The notes under the pieces: generated by a model
Database searches by the model: none
What the model was told of the DNA's origin: nothing
Seen by the model: only the letters and a program-made list of their open reading frames with translations
Position numbers and translations under genes: made by a program
Part shown: piece by piece, positions 50,164-59,762 of the stretch
Layout: every line of letters begins with the position of its first letter
Position numbering within the stretch: the first letter of the stretch is position 1
Source of the DNA: Arthrobacter sp. efr-133-R2A-120
Lineage (GTDB): Bacteria > Actinomycetota > Actinomycetes > Actinomycetales > Micrococcaceae
Direction of reading: 5' to 3'
Assembly: GCF_030209835.1 (NCBI RefSeq)
Contig: NZ_JARVRF010000003.1
Span: 124,001 to 188,000, forward strand
DNA length: 64,000 bases

Positions 50164-52275
50164 CTACTTGTCGTTATCCGACTTGGCTCCAAGAGTCGTC
50201 TTCTGTACCTGCATGAGGAACTCGACGTTGCTCCCGGTCTCCCGGATCTTGTTGGTCAGGAGTTCAAGGCTCTGCTGGGTCTCGAGTCCGGACAGGACAC
50301 GGCGCAGCTTCCACATGATCTTGACCTCTTCGGCCGAAAGCAGGTTCTCTTCGCGACGGGTACCCGAAGCGTTGACGTCCACGGCCGGGAAGATGCGCTT
50401 GTCCGCCAGCTGGCGGGACAGGCGGAGCTCCATGTTGCCCGTGCCCTTGAACTCTTCGAAGATGACTTCGTCCATCTTGGAACCGGTCTCCACGAGCGCG
50501 GTTGCCAGGATGGTGAGCGAGCCACCGTTCTCGATGTTGCGGGCGGCACCGAAGAAGCGCTTCGGCGGGTAGAGCGCAGCGGAGTCGACACCACCGGACA
50601 GGATACGGCCGGAGGCCGGTGCTGCCAGGTTGTAGGCGCGGCCCAGGCGGGTCATGGAGTCCAGGAGGACCACCACGTCCATGCCCATTTCCACGAGGCG
50701 CTTGGCGCGTTCGATGGAAAGCTCGGCAACCGTGGTGTGGTCATCGGCGGGACGGTCGAAGGTGGAGGCAATGACCTCGCCCTTGACGGTGCGCTGCATG
50801 TCCGTGACTTCTTCGGGACGTTCGTCAACCAGCACCATCATGAGGTGGACCTCAGGGTTGTTGGTGGTGATCGCGTTGGCGATGGACTGCAGGATGAGCG
50901 TCTTGCCTGCCTTGGGCGGGGAGACGATCAGGCCGCGCTGGCCCTTGCCAATCGGGGCCACGAGGTCGATGACGCGCGGGCCGATCTTCTTGGGATCCGT
51001 TTCGAGGCGCAGGCGCTCCGAGGGGTAGAGCGGGACGAGCTTGGCGAATTCAACGCGGTCCTTGAGCTCTTCTGGCGTCTTGCCGTTGACCGACGTGACA
51101 CGGACGAGCGCATTGAACTTCTGGCGCGCGGACTGCTGGTTGCGGTCCTCGCCGTCACGTGGGGCGCGGATTGCGCCGACCACGGCGTCGCCCTTGCGCA
51201 GGTTGTACTTCTTGACCTGGGCGAGGGACACGTACACGTCGTTGGCGCCGGGCAGGTACCCCGAGGTGCGGATGAACGCGTAGTTCTCCAGTACGTCCAG
51301 GATGCCGGCGACCGGCAGCAGGACGTCGTCCTCGGTGACCTCGACGTCGTCGACGTCCGGGCCTTGGCCACGGCCGCGGCGGCGTTCGTTGCGGTCGCGG
51401 AAGCGGTCGCTGCGGGTGTTTCCATCACGGTTGTCACGGTTGTCCTGAGGACCCGGACGATCGTTGCGGTCGCGGCGGTTGCGACGATTGCGGCGGTTGC
51501 CGGCGTCATCGCCTTCGGTAGTGTCTTCGCGACGCGTACGGGTGTTGTCGCGGCGTTCGCGCTGGGCGGGTTCGCCGGCCTCGACCGAGGCCTGCTCGCC
51601 CTGGCGCGGCTGTGCCTGGCGCTGCTCGGGCTGACGCTGCTCGGGCTGACGCTGCTCCGTCTGGCGCTGCTCAGCCTGACGCTGTTCTGCGCGGGGCTGT
51701 TCGGCCTGGGGCTGCTCCGGCGCGCGGGTCTCGGCGACTTCACCGGTCTCCACAGGAGCAACGGCCTCGCCACGACGACGGTTCCGCGTGCGCGGCTGGC
51801 GGCGTTCGCCGGCCGCCTCGCTTGCTTCGGCGGCGGGAGCGCCAGGAGCCTCGACGGCGACGGCGGGAGCCTCCGCGGTTTCCGCGGCGGCAGGAGTGGC
51901 AACAACGCCGTCGCTGGTGGCGCGGCGGCTTCGGCCACGGCCACGTGCCCGGGTGCCTTCCTGCGCGGGAGCTTCGGTGGACGCTGCGGCAGCGGTCTCA
52001 GCTTCCGGAGCTGCGGGCGCGGCCTTTGTTGCTACGGCCTTGGCCCCGGTGGGAGCCTTGCTGGTGGTTGCGCCGGCACGGTGGGCTGAAATGGCCGAGA
52101 CCAAGTCCCCCTTGCGCATCCGGGATCCGCCCGAAATGCCCAGCTGACTGGCGAGAGCCTGGAGCTGCGCGAGCTTGAGGCCTGCAAGGCCGCTGCTCTT
52201 AGCGGTTGCGGCCGTTGATTCAGCTGCAGAAGATGTGGTGTCCACAGCTGAAGCCAGCTCAGTGGTTTCTGTCAC
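50164..52275 (-). CDS. rho: Transcription termination factor Rho with long N-terminal insertion
   Basis: Hexameric RNA helicase that ends transcription, 703 aa. The core (from about residue 325) has the RNA-binding fold with DVYVSLAQVKKYNLRKGD, the P-loop SPPKAGKTLILQS, and the DSMTRLGRAYN loop. Residues about 55-300 are a disordered, Arg/Glu/Gln/Asn-rich insertion, as in Micrococcus luteus Rho, including five EQRQx repeats. An N-terminal GLAGLKLAQLQALASQLGI motif is the usual Rho-N domain. GTG at 52275 follows GGAAGGA. Confidence 0.96.
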   Translation of the reverse strand: MTETTELASAVDTTSSAAESTAATAKSSGLAGLKLAQLQALASQLGISGGSRMRKGDLVSAISAHRAGATTSKAPTGAKAVATKAAPAAPEAETAAAASTEAPAQEGTRARGRGRSRRATSDGVVATPAAAETAEAPAVAVEAPGAPAAEASEAAGERRQPRTRNRRRGEAVAPVETGEVAETRAPEQPQAEQPRAEQRQAEQRQTEQRQPEQRQPEQRQAQPRQGEQASVEAGEPAQRERRDNTRTRREDTTEGDDAGNRRNRRNRRDRNDRPGPQDNRDNRDGNTRSDRFRDRNERRRGRGQGPDVDDVEVTEDDVLLPVAGILDVLENYAFIRTSGYLPGANDVYVSLAQVKKYNLRKGDAVVGAIRAPRDGEDRNQQSARQKFNALVRVTSVNGKTPEELKDRVEFAKLVPLYPSERLRLETDPKKIGPRVIDLVAPIGKGQRGLIVSPPKAGKTLILQSIANAITTNNPEVHLMMVLVDERPEEVTDMQRTVKGEVIASTFDRPADDHTTVAELSIERAKRLVEMGMDVVVLLDSMTRLGRAYNLAAPASGRILSGGVDSAALYPPKRFFGAARNIENGGSLTILATALVETGSKMDEVIFEEFKGTGNMELRLSRQLADKRIFPAVDVNASGTRREENLLSAEEVKIMWKLRRVLSGLETQQSLELLTNKIRETGSNVEFLMQVQKTTLGAKSDNDK
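51621..51695. repeat. 15-bp tandem repeat inside rho encoding EQRQx
   Basis: Five degenerate 15-base units starting GCTGCTCGGG; the first two are identical and the rest diverge. They encode Gln/Arg/Glu-rich repeats in the disordered insertion. Confidence 0.9.
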
Positions 52276-52576
52276 GAAGGATCCTTCCCCCTCGACGGCG
52301 TCCAGACCTAGAGCTGGACGCGATGATTTGTTCTGGACTGCAGTTCAGATCTGCAGCCGTGATTTCGGTCTTGCCGGTTTAGTTTCAGCAGGGCCGGATA
52401 CTAATACGTCTTCGATGCTCCGGCGGGCGGGGCGCGGGCTGACGGTTCGGGTAACAGAAAGGGTTCTGTGGCACCTGCGACAGGCCGATAAGGAGACGAC
52501 ACCGGCAGACTTCGACACAGTAGGAGACGGGAACGGCGTTAAGCCGGGATCCAATGTCAGGGAACTGCCCGCGGTT
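52276..52576 (-). other. Leader region of rho, no gene seen
   Basis: The 301 bases between thrB and rho hold no supported ORF. Next to the rho start, GCGTCCAG and CTGGACGC form a perfect 8-bp hairpin (52298-52321), and CTGCAG repeats flank 52339-52357. TAGTAT near 52400 is a possible -10 without a good -35. A long leader would suit Rho autoregulation, as known in other bacteria. Confidence 0.5.
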
Positions 52577-53551
52577 CTACCGCCGGTGCAAGTCCACTCT
52601 AGCACCTTCAACGTCCACTGCCAGTGTCATCACGCGCCAAGCCACGTCCGGAGTGTTGTCCGCAGTGAACGCAATGATCATTTCGGCAATCGTCTCGGCC
52701 TCGTCCGCGCCGTTGGCCAATGCGAGAACTGTGGGTCCTGCTCCCGAAACGACGGCTGCATGGCCCGAAGACCGCAGTGTCTTGATCAACGCCGCACTTG
52801 GCCGCATTGCCTCTGCACGGTAGCTCTGGTGCAGATAGTCCTCGGTTCCGGGAAGCAGGAAACGGGGGTCGGCCGTCAATGCGTGGATCAGGAGCGCGGC
52901 GCGTCCTGAGTTCATGGCCGCTGCGTGGTGGCCGATGGAAGCCGGCAGCAAGCCGCGTGCGGTTTCGGTGGACAGTTCGTAGTCAGGCACGGCGACGATC
53001 GGGATGACCGACGGGACCACTTCTGCGCGGGTGCTGCTGTACTGCTCGCTGTCCTGCCACGACAAGGCCAGTCCGCCGAAAATCGCGGGTGCGACGTTGT
53101 CCGGGTGACCTTCCATCTCGCTCGTGAGTTGCAGAATCCATTCGCGGTCGCGCTGTGCGGATTCGGGCACCAAGGCGTTGGCCGCGGTCACGGCCGCAAC
53201 CACTGCCGAGGCCGAGGAGCCAAGCCCGCGGCCGTGCGGGTTGACGTTGTCCGCAGTGATCTTGAGGCCGCTGTGCCGGAAACCGAGGCGCTCCAAAGCC
53301 GTGCTTAGGGCACGCACGACGAGGTGGCTCGCATCGCGGGGAAGGGTATCGGCTCCCTCACCGGAGAGCTCGAACTCAAGCTCTCCGGTGGTGAGAGTTT
53401 CGACGGTCAGGGTGTCGTAGATCGACAATGCCAGGCCCAGGCTGTCATAGCCGGGGCCCAGGTTGGCGCTGGTGCCCGGGACCCTGACGGTCAGCTGCTG
53501 GCCTGCCGCGACGAGCTTAAGACCGGTCGCGGTGGGCTGCGTGGTTTCCAC
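52577..53551 (-). CDS. thrB: Homoserine kinase
   Basis: GHMP-family kinase of 324 aa that phosphorylates homoserine for threonine synthesis. Motifs: VPGTSANLGPGYDSLGLALS near the N-terminus, the ATP-binding PHGRGLGSSASAVVAAV around residue 95, and VSGAGPTVLAL in the C-terminal lobe. The GTG at 53551 lies 2 nt after the thrC stop; longer readings run back into thrC. It is the last gene of the argS-thrB unit. Confidence 0.95.
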   Translation of the reverse strand: METTQPTATGLKLVAAGQQLTVRVPGTSANLGPGYDSLGLALSIYDTLTVETLTTGELEFELSGEGADTLPRDASHLVVRALSTALERLGFRHSGLKITADNVNPHGRGLGSSASAVVAAVTAANALVPESAQRDREWILQLTSEMEGHPDNVAPAIFGGLALSWQDSEQYSSTRAEVVPSVIPIVAVPDYELSTETARGLLPASIGHHAAAMNSGRAALLIHALTADPRFLLPGTEDYLHQSYRAEAMRPSAALIKTLRSSGHAAVVSGAGPTVLALANGADEAETIAEMIIAFTADNTPDVAWRVMTLAVDVEGARVDLHRR

Positions 53552-53553
53552 TC

Positions 53554-54660
53554 TTAGTTTTCTTCCAGTCCCAGTTCGGATGCCACGGTCACGACGTCGT
53601 TCGGCACCTTGACCGGCTGAACCTCGCTGCCGTCTTCGGTGCGGAGGGCCCACTGCGGGTCTTTGAGTCCGTGTCCGGTGACCGTGATGACGATCGTCTT
53701 GCCGGCGGGAACCTCGCCTGCGGCGTGCTTCTTGATGAGACCGGCAACGCCTGCCGCGGAACCGGGTTCCACGAAGACGCCTTCCTTGGCGGAGAGCCAG
53801 CGGTGGGCATCGAGGATTTCCTCGTCAGTTACGGCGTCGATGAATCCGCCGGATTCGTCACGTGCCGCGATGGCCGTGTCCCAGGACGCCGGGTTGCCGA
53901 TGCGGATGGCCGTCGCGATCGTGTCCGGTTCGGTGATGGGGTGGCCTGCCACGAACGGTGCGGCGCCTGCTGCCTGGAATCCCCACATGGCCGGCGTCTT
54001 GGTGGAGACGGCGGGAAGGGTGCCCGCGGTTGCCGACTCGAAGGGCGCGGAATACTCCTTGTAGCCCTTCCAGTACGCGCTAATGTTGCCCGCGTTGCCC
54101 ACCGGCAGGACGTGGATGTCCGGGGCGTCTCCGAGGGCGTCGACGATTTCGAAGGCACCCGTCTTCTGGCCCTGGATACGCGCCGGGTTGACGGAGTTCA
54201 CAAGGAACACCGGGTAGGACTCGCCGAGTTTGCGGGCAATGTCCAGGCAGTTGTCGAAGTTGCCGTCCACCTGCAGGAGCGTGGCGCCGTGCGCGATGGC
54301 CTGGCTGAGCTTGCCCATGGAGATCTTGCCTTCGGGAACCAGCACGGCACACTTGAGCCCGGCGGCCGTGGCGTAGGCTGCTGCCGAGGCCGAAGTGTTG
54401 CCCGTGGAGGCGCAGACAACCGCCTTGGCGCCCGCTTCGACAGCTGCCGTCATGGCCATCGTCATACCGCGGTCCTTGAATGAACCGGTCGGGTTCATGC
54501 CCTCCACCTTCAGGTACACGGTGGATCCGGTGAGTTCGGAGAGCTTCTGCGCGTGGACGAGCGGGGTTCCGCCCTCGCCGAGGGTAATGACCTTCGTGGC
54601 TTCAGTTACAGGCAAACGATCAGCGTATTCGCGGATTACTCCGCGCCATTGGTGAGCCAC
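53554..54660 (-). CDS. thrC: Threonine synthase
   Basis: PLP enzyme of 368 aa converting O-phosphohomoserine to threonine. The PLP Lys is in [10 protein letters not shown] around residue 62, [15 protein letters not shown] binds the phosphate, and [16 protein letters not shown] is also conserved. It is the short form without the large N-terminal domain of the yeast type. The GTG start abuts the hom stop. Confidence 0.95.
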   Translation of the reverse strand: MAHQWRGVIREYADRLPVTEATKVITLGEGGTPLVHAQKLSELTGSTVYLKVEGMNPTGSFKDRGMTMAMTAAVEAGAKAVVCASTGNTSASAAAYATAAGLKCAVLVPEGKISMGKLSQAIAHGATLLQVDGNFDNCLDIARKLGESYPVFLVNSVNPARIQGQKTGAFEIVDALGDAPDIHVLPVGNAGNISAYWKGYKEYSAPFESATAGTLPAVSTKTPAMWGFQAAGAAPFVAGHPITEPDTIATAIRIGNPASWDTAIAARDESGGFIDAVTDEEILDAHRWLSAKEGVFVEPGSAAGVAGLIKKHAAGEVPAGKTIVITVTGHGLKDPQWALRTEDGSEVQPVKVPNDVVTVASELGLEEN

Positions 54661-55977
54661 TTAGACCCCTTCTACCCGCAGGACGGATGTCACAGAATTG
54701 ATGACGTCCAGGCCCTTGACGGCCTCGACGGTTGCCGCGAGTGCGGCTTCGGATGCGCGGTGGGTGACGATCTTCAGTTCGGCCGACTCAACATTCGAGG
54801 CGGCATCGCGGTGGATCGTCTGGCGCATGATTTCGATCGATACGCCGTTCTCCGCAAAGATGTGGGTGATCCGGGCCAGCACGCCGGCCTGGTCGGCGAC
54901 GTCGAGCCCGATGTAGTAGCTCGTGGTCGAGGCATCGATCGACAGCGCGGGCACGTAACCGGTGGTGGTCTCGGTACGACCGGGACCACCAAGCACCACA
55001 CGGCGGGCCGCCGAAACGAGGTCGCCCAGGACGGCAGACGCCGTCGGGGTTCCGCCGGCGCCCTGGCCGTAGAACATCAGCTGGCCCGCGTTCTCGGCTT
55101 CGATGAAGACGGCGTTGAACGCACCGCGAACGGCTGCGAGCGGGTGTTCGCGGGGCAGGAGGGTGGGGTGGACGCGGACTGAAATGCCGCCGTCGCCGTT
55201 TGCGTTGGTGATCTTCTCGGCGATGGCAAGCAGCTTGATGACGAAGCCGGCTTCCTTCGCGGCGGCAATGTCGGCTGCGCTGACCTTCGTGATGCCTTCG
55301 CAGTAGACGTCTTCGAGGGCGAAGCGCGTGTGGAAGGACAACGACGCCAGGATGGCGGCCTTCGCCGCGGCGTCATGGCCTTCGACGTCGGCAGTCGGGT
55401 CGGCTTCCGCGTATCCAAGCCGCTGGGCCTCGGCCAGCGCGTCGGCGAACTGTGCACCGGTGCTGTCCATTTGGTCGAGGATGAAGTTGGTGGTGCCGTT
55501 GACAATGCCCAGGACCCGGGTGATGCGGTCGCCGGAGAGGCTGTCGCGGATGGGACGCAGGATCGGAATGGCTCCGGCGACGGCGGCCTCATACGAGAGC
55601 TGGACGCCGGCCTTGTCAGCCTCCTCGTAGAGGGTCGGGCCGTCCTGTGCCAGGAGCGCCTTGTTGCCGGTCACGACGCAGGCGCCGTTCTGCATGGCGG
55701 TCAGTATGAGCGAACGGGCCGGCTCGATGCCGCCCATGAGCTCGATCACCAGATCGGCGTCCTTGACCAGGGTGTCGGCGTCTGTGGTGAACAGATCGCG
55801 CGGCAGTTCGACGTCGCGCTCTGAATCAAGGTTTCGCACGGCGATGCCGGACAGCTGCAAGCGCGCGCCGGTGCGGGCCGCAAGGGCGTCGGCGTCGTCA
55901 AGGAGAATCCGCGCTACCTGGGCTCCCACGTTGCCACAGCCCAGCAGGGCCACCTTCAGGGTTCGCACTTCAGACAT
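54661..55977 (-). CDS. hom: Homoserine dehydrogenase with ACT domain
   Basis: NAD(P)-dependent reductase of 438 aa making homoserine from aspartate semialdehyde. The nucleotide-binding block ALLGCGNVGAQVARIL is near the N-terminus and the catalytic region VNGTTNFILDQM around residue 165. The last 90 residues form an ACT domain (GLDVADQAGVLARITHIFAE), the usual site of threonine feedback. Its start overlaps lysA by 8 bases. Confidence 0.96.
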   Translation of the reverse strand: MSEVRTLKVALLGCGNVGAQVARILLDDADALAARTGARLQLSGIAVRNLDSERDVELPRDLFTTDADTLVKDADLVIELMGGIEPARSLILTAMQNGACVVTGNKALLAQDGPTLYEEADKAGVQLSYEAAVAGAIPILRPIRDSLSGDRITRVLGIVNGTTNFILDQMDSTGAQFADALAEAQRLGYAEADPTADVEGHDAAAKAAILASLSFHTRFALEDVYCEGITKVSAADIAAAKEAGFVIKLLAIAEKITNANGDGGISVRVHPTLLPREHPLAAVRGAFNAVFIEAENAGQLMFYGQGAGGTPTASAVLGDLVSAARRVVLGGPGRTETTTGYVPALSIDASTTSYYIGLDVADQAGVLARITHIFAENGVSIEIMRQTIHRDAASNVESAELKIVTHRASEAALAATVEAVKGLDVINSVTSVLRVEGV

Positions 55978-57460
55978 TCGCCACTCCCATGTCGCGGTTC
56001 AAGAGATCTTCTTCGGTTTCCCCGCGGACGATCAGCCGGGCGGATCCATTGCGCACAGCGACAACGCCAGGCCTGGCCAGATAGTTGTAGTTGCTTGAGA
56101 GGGCCCAGCAGTAAGCGCCGGTTCCCGGTACAGCGAGCAGATCACCGGCTGCCACGTCTTCGGGCAGATATACATCTCTAACAACTATGTCGCCGCTCTC
56201 GCAATGTTTGCCCACTACTCGGGACAGTTGCGGGGCAGCGTCCGAGCTCCGCGAGGCGAGAACGGCCGAATAATCCGCGTCGTACAGCACCGGACGGGGG
56301 TTGTCGCTCATGCCACCGTCCACCGACACATAGCGACGCGGGAACGTAACGTTTTGGTTGCCACCGGCATCTACAGGCGCTTCTGCAGGCGCGTCCACGC
56401 GGACCGTTTTCAGCGTCCCGACCTCGTACAAGGTGAAGGTGCTGGTGCCCACGATTGCACGGCCCGGTTCGATCGAAATGCGCGGCGGGGTGATGCCCAG
56501 TTCAGCGCACTTCGAGCGTACGACGGCGGCCATCGCCTGCGCGATTTCGGCCGGCGGGCGGGGGGTGTCCACCGGTGTGTAGGCGATGCCGTAGCCACCG
56601 CCCAGGTCCAGTTCCGGCAAGGCGATGGAGTACTTCGCTTGCATCGCGGCGAGGAATCCCAGAAGCTTCTCGGCTGCCAAGGCGAAGCCGTCAGGCTCGA
56701 AGATCTGGGAACCGATATGGCAGTGCAGGCCCAGGAGTTCCACATTGGAATACGAGGTGGCCGCAGCGACGGCTTCCTCCGCGGCCGAGAGGCCGGCGGA
56801 CTCCGTGGAATCCCCGGCCATGGAGAGCCCGAATTTTTGGTCCTCGTGGGCCGTGGCGATGAATTCGTGCGTGTGGGCGTGGACACCGGGAGTCAGCCGC
56901 AGCATGACCTTCGCCGTCTCGCCGCGTCCGGAGGCGATCTTTGCAACCCGCTCAAGCTCGTCGAGGCTGTCCACCACGATGCGGCCGAGCTTCATGTCCA
57001 GTGCGCGGTTGATCTCGGCGTCGGACTTGTTGTTGCCGTGCAGCCCCAAATTGGCGCCGTCGATGCCGGCGCGGGCCGCGACGGCGAGTTCGCCGCCGGA
57101 GCAGGTGTCCAGGCGCAGGCCCTCCTCGGCCACCCAACTGGCCACGGCAGTACACAAGAAGGACTTTCCGGCGTAGTAGACGTCCACTCCCCCGCAGATG
57201 TCCTCGAAAGCTGCGTCAAAGGCATCCTTGAAGGAGCGGGCGCGGGCACGGAAATCACCCTCGCTCATGACGAACAGCGGTGTGCCGAACTGTGCCTTGA
57301 GCTCACTGACGGGAACCCCGTCAATGGCGAGCTGGCCGTCGTCGTTCCTCTGAACTCCTTCGGCCCACATCGGTGCGTGAAGCGCGTTCGTGTCCTCCGG
57401 CAGGGCGAGCCATTCGGGGGCAAGGGGCGAGGCTGCGGCGTTGTTTTGCACCCTGATCAC
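55970..57460 (-). CDS. lysA: Diaminopimelate decarboxylase
   Basis: Fold-III PLP enzyme of 496 aa that makes L-lysine from meso-diaminopimelate. The PLP Lys is in DVYYAGKSFLC around residue 90, and the dimer-site His and Gly loop are in GLHCHIGSQIFEPDGF and LDLGGGYGIAYTP. The first 25 residues are an extension. The GTG overlaps the argS stop by 4 bases (GTGA). Confidence 0.95.
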   Translation of the reverse strand: MIRVQNNAAASPLAPEWLALPEDTNALHAPMWAEGVQRNDDGQLAIDGVPVSELKAQFGTPLFVMSEGDFRARARSFKDAFDAAFEDICGGVDVYYAGKSFLCTAVASWVAEEGLRLDTCSGGELAVAARAGIDGANLGLHGNNKSDAEINRALDMKLGRIVVDSLDELERVAKIASGRGETAKVMLRLTPGVHAHTHEFIATAHEDQKFGLSMAGDSTESAGLSAAEEAVAAATSYSNVELLGLHCHIGSQIFEPDGFALAAEKLLGFLAAMQAKYSIALPELDLGGGYGIAYTPVDTPRPPAEIAQAMAAVVRSKCAELGITPPRISIEPGRAIVGTSTFTLYEVGTLKTVRVDAPAEAPVDAGGNQNVTFPRRYVSVDGGMSDNPRPVLYDADYSAVLASRSSDAAPQLSRVVGKHCESGDIVVRDVYLPEDVAAGDLLAVPGTGAYCWALSSNYNYLARPGVVAVRNGSARLIVRGETEEDLLNRDMGVANV

Positions 57461-59106
57461 ATCCGTTCCGGAGCTGAAACGCCGAGGAGTTCAAGCCCGT
57501 TGGCCAGCACCTGGCTCGTGGCGTCGTTGAGCCACAGCCGCGTGCGGTTGACGTCCTGGACCGGTTCATCGCCAAGCGGCGAAACGCGGCAAGCGTCGTA
57601 CCAGCGGTGGTAGGCACCGGCGATGACTTCGAGGTGGCGGGCCACGCGATGCGGTTCGCGGAGCTCCGCGGCCTTGGCAACGATGGACGGGTAGCTGCCG
57701 AGGTAGGACAGCAGCTCGTTCTCGGTGGCGTGGTCCAGCAGGGAGGCGTCGAAGGCGCTGTGGTCCACGCCGGCCTCGATCGCGTTGCGTGCCGTGCCGC
57801 GGGAGCGGGCATGCGCGTACTGCACGTAGAACACAGGGTTTTCGTTGCTGTTCTTCTTCAGCAGTTCCGGGTCCAGTGTCAGCGGCGAATCAGCGGGGAA
57901 TCGCGCCAACGAGTAACGCACAGCGTCCTTACCGAGCCATTCGATAAGGTCCTTGAGCTCGATGATGTTGCCGGCACGCTTGGACAGCTTGGCGCCGTTG
58001 ACGGAGACCAACTGTCCGATCAGGACCTCGATGTTGACCTCGGGGTCGTCGCCCGCACAGGCGGCGATGGCCTTGAGCCGGTTGATGTAGCCGTGGTGGT
58101 CGGCACCCAGCAGGTAGATCTTCTCCGTGAAGCCGCGGTCCTTCTTCGACAGGTAGTAGGCGGCGTCGGCGGCGAAATACGTGGGTTCGCCGTTGGCCCG
58201 GATCATGACGCGGTCCTTGTCATCGCCGAAGTCGGTGGTGCGCAGCCAGACCGCCCCGCCGTCGTCGAACACGTGGCCCTGCTCCCGGAGGCGGGCGACG
58301 GCGGACTCGATCGCACCGCCGTCGTGCAGTTCCTGCTCGGAGAAGAAGACATCGAAAGCCACGCCGAATTCGGCCAGGGTGTCCTTGATATCCTTCATCT
58401 GGGCCTGGTAAGCGGCGGAACGGATCACCGGCAGTGCTGCCTCGTCGGTCAACTCGCGGATTGCCGGATGAGCCTTGAGGACCTCGTCGCCGAGTTCCCG
58501 GATGTACTCACCGGGGTAGCCGCCCTCGGGAACGCCGCGTCCGTGCAGGCGGGACAGCACCGAGTTCGCGAAGACGTTCATCTGCGAGCCGGCGTCGTTG
58601 ATGTAGTACTCAGCGGTGACGTCCGCACCGGAGGCGCGGAGTACGCGGGCAATCGAATCACCCAGGGCGGCCCAACGCGTGTGGCCAATGTGCAGCGGTC
58701 CAGTGGGGTTCGCCGACACGAATTCCATGTTGACCACGTGGCCTGCGAGCGCCTGGTTGGTTCCGTAGGAGCTTCCCGCCTCGACGATGGCCTTGGCCAG
58801 CGCGCCGGCGGCGGCTGCATCCACAGTGATGTTAAGGAAGCCCGGGCCCGCGATATCCACGGCGGTGACGCCGTCGATCGCCTCCAGTCGCTTACTCAGG
58901 ATCGTGGCGAATTCACGGGGGTTGGTCCCGGCATGCTTGGCAAGCTGCAAGGCGATGTTGGTGGCCCAGTCTCCGTGCTCCCGGTTCTTGGGTCGCTCCA
59001 CGCGCACGTCCTCGGGGAGGGCAGATTCGGAAAGCGCGAGCTCGCCGGCGGCGACAGCGTCTTTCAGGCAGGCGGATATGGCGGCGGAGAGTTCTTCGGG
59101 AGTCAC
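57457..59106 (-). CDS. argS: Arginyl-tRNA synthetase
   Basis: Class I synthetase of 549 aa. The HIGH motif is PTGPLHIGHTRWAALGDS around residue 130, and the KMSKS-like loop is KLSKRAGN around 370. The C-terminal helical domain ends in the typical ...PERM. GTG at 59106 has TAGGCT 6 nt upstream. It is first in the argS-lysA-hom-thrC-thrB unit. Confidence 0.97.
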   Translation of the reverse strand: MTPEELSAAISACLKDAVAAGELALSESALPEDVRVERPKNREHGDWATNIALQLAKHAGTNPREFATILSKRLEAIDGVTAVDIAGPGFLNITVDAAAAGALAKAIVEAGSSYGTNQALAGHVVNMEFVSANPTGPLHIGHTRWAALGDSIARVLRASGADVTAEYYINDAGSQMNVFANSVLSRLHGRGVPEGGYPGEYIRELGDEVLKAHPAIRELTDEAALPVIRSAAYQAQMKDIKDTLAEFGVAFDVFFSEQELHDGGAIESAVARLREQGHVFDDGGAVWLRTTDFGDDKDRVMIRANGEPTYFAADAAYYLSKKDRGFTEKIYLLGADHHGYINRLKAIAACAGDDPEVNIEVLIGQLVSVNGAKLSKRAGNIIELKDLIEWLGKDAVRYSLARFPADSPLTLDPELLKKNSNENPVFYVQYAHARSRGTARNAIEAGVDHSAFDASLLDHATENELLSYLGSYPSIVAKAAELREPHRVARHLEVIAGAYHRWYDACRVSPLGDEPVQDVNRTRLWLNDATSQVLANGLELLGVSAPERM

Positions 59107-59112
59107 CCGTCT

Positions 59113-59118
59113 AGCCTA
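59113..59118 (-). promoter_or_regulatory. -10 hexamer TAGGCT of the argS-thrB operon
   Basis: TAGGCT is 6 nt from the argS GTG with no Shine-Dalgarno sequence; this leaves no 5' leader for a T-box or attenuator. Confidence 0.55.
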
Positions 59119-59338
59119 CCGGTGGGGCTTGCAACTGGTGGAATTCTTATGCTTAGTAATGCGCACACGCATGCACCAGCGCGCACCCAGCCGACGCCCA
59201 GCTTCGGCCAGTAGAGCTCCCAGACTGAACCGATAGGCTGAAATCCACGTCAATGGTGCGGGCGGCCACCGTCCGGAGCACTTTGCATTGACCATTTTTC
59301 TTGTCCAGTTGACGAGTCCAGTTGAAACGAGCAGAACC

Positions 59339-59758
59339 ATGACTACGCCACTCCGCAAGGGCCTCCTGGTGGGCGCCGCCGGCCTCTCCCTGGCCAGTTC
59401 GGTGGCAGCTTGCGCCCCTTCGGCCCAAGGCAGCACGCCGCAAAAGACCTCCACAATTTCCGGCCCGTACAAGGACGGAACCTACAGTGCGGACGGTGAC
59501 TACATCTCACCCAACGGCGGTGAAACCGTGGGCGTCCAGTTGACCTTGGCTGGTGGGACTATTTCCGCGGTGGACATCACCGTCCATGCCAACAACCCGA
59601 ACACCAAGGAATTCCAGGGGCAGTTCAAGAACGGCATCGCCGCGCAGGTGGTCGGCAAGAAACTGGATGAGATCAACGTCTCAAAAGTAGCCGGCTCCTC
59701 CCTGACGAGCGAAGGATTCAACAAGGCCGTGGAAACCATCAAGGCCGAGGCCAAATAG
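59339..59758 (+). CDS. FMN-binding domain lipoprotein
   Basis: Exported lipoprotein of 139 aa. A signal peptide ends in the lipobox VAAC with Cys25 as the likely lipidated residue. A Ser/Thr-rich linker is followed by a single FMN_bind domain from YKDGTY (residue 44) to the C-terminus. The expected flavinylation motif (SGAT-like) is here AGSSLTS at residues 118-124, with Ser121 where Thr is usual. ATG at 59339 is chosen because it places the signal peptide correctly. It is followed by apbE after 4 nt and is probably a substrate of that enzyme and an extracytoplasmic electron carrier (inference). Confidence 0.88.
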   Translation: MTTPLRKGLLVGAAGLSLASSVAACAPSAQGSTPQKTSTISGPYKDGTYSADGDYISPNGGETVGVQLTLAGGTISAVDITVHANNPNTKEFQGQFKNGIAAQVVGKKLDEINVSKVAGSSLTSEGFNKAVETIKAEAK

Positions 59759-59762
59759 GCGC

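Noticed and set aside
50086..52089. Plus-strand open frame of 667 codons opposite rho
   Set aside because: It mirrors rho codon by codon, has no recognisable domain, and low-complexity Leu/Gly/Ala stretches reflect the Arg/Gln-rich rho insert. Rho on the minus strand has all its motifs.
59107..59338. T-box or amino-acid attenuator before argS and the threonine/lysine genes
   Set aside because: No leader peptide, T-box core or terminator/antiterminator pair was seen, and the -10 hexamer lies 6 nt from the argS start.
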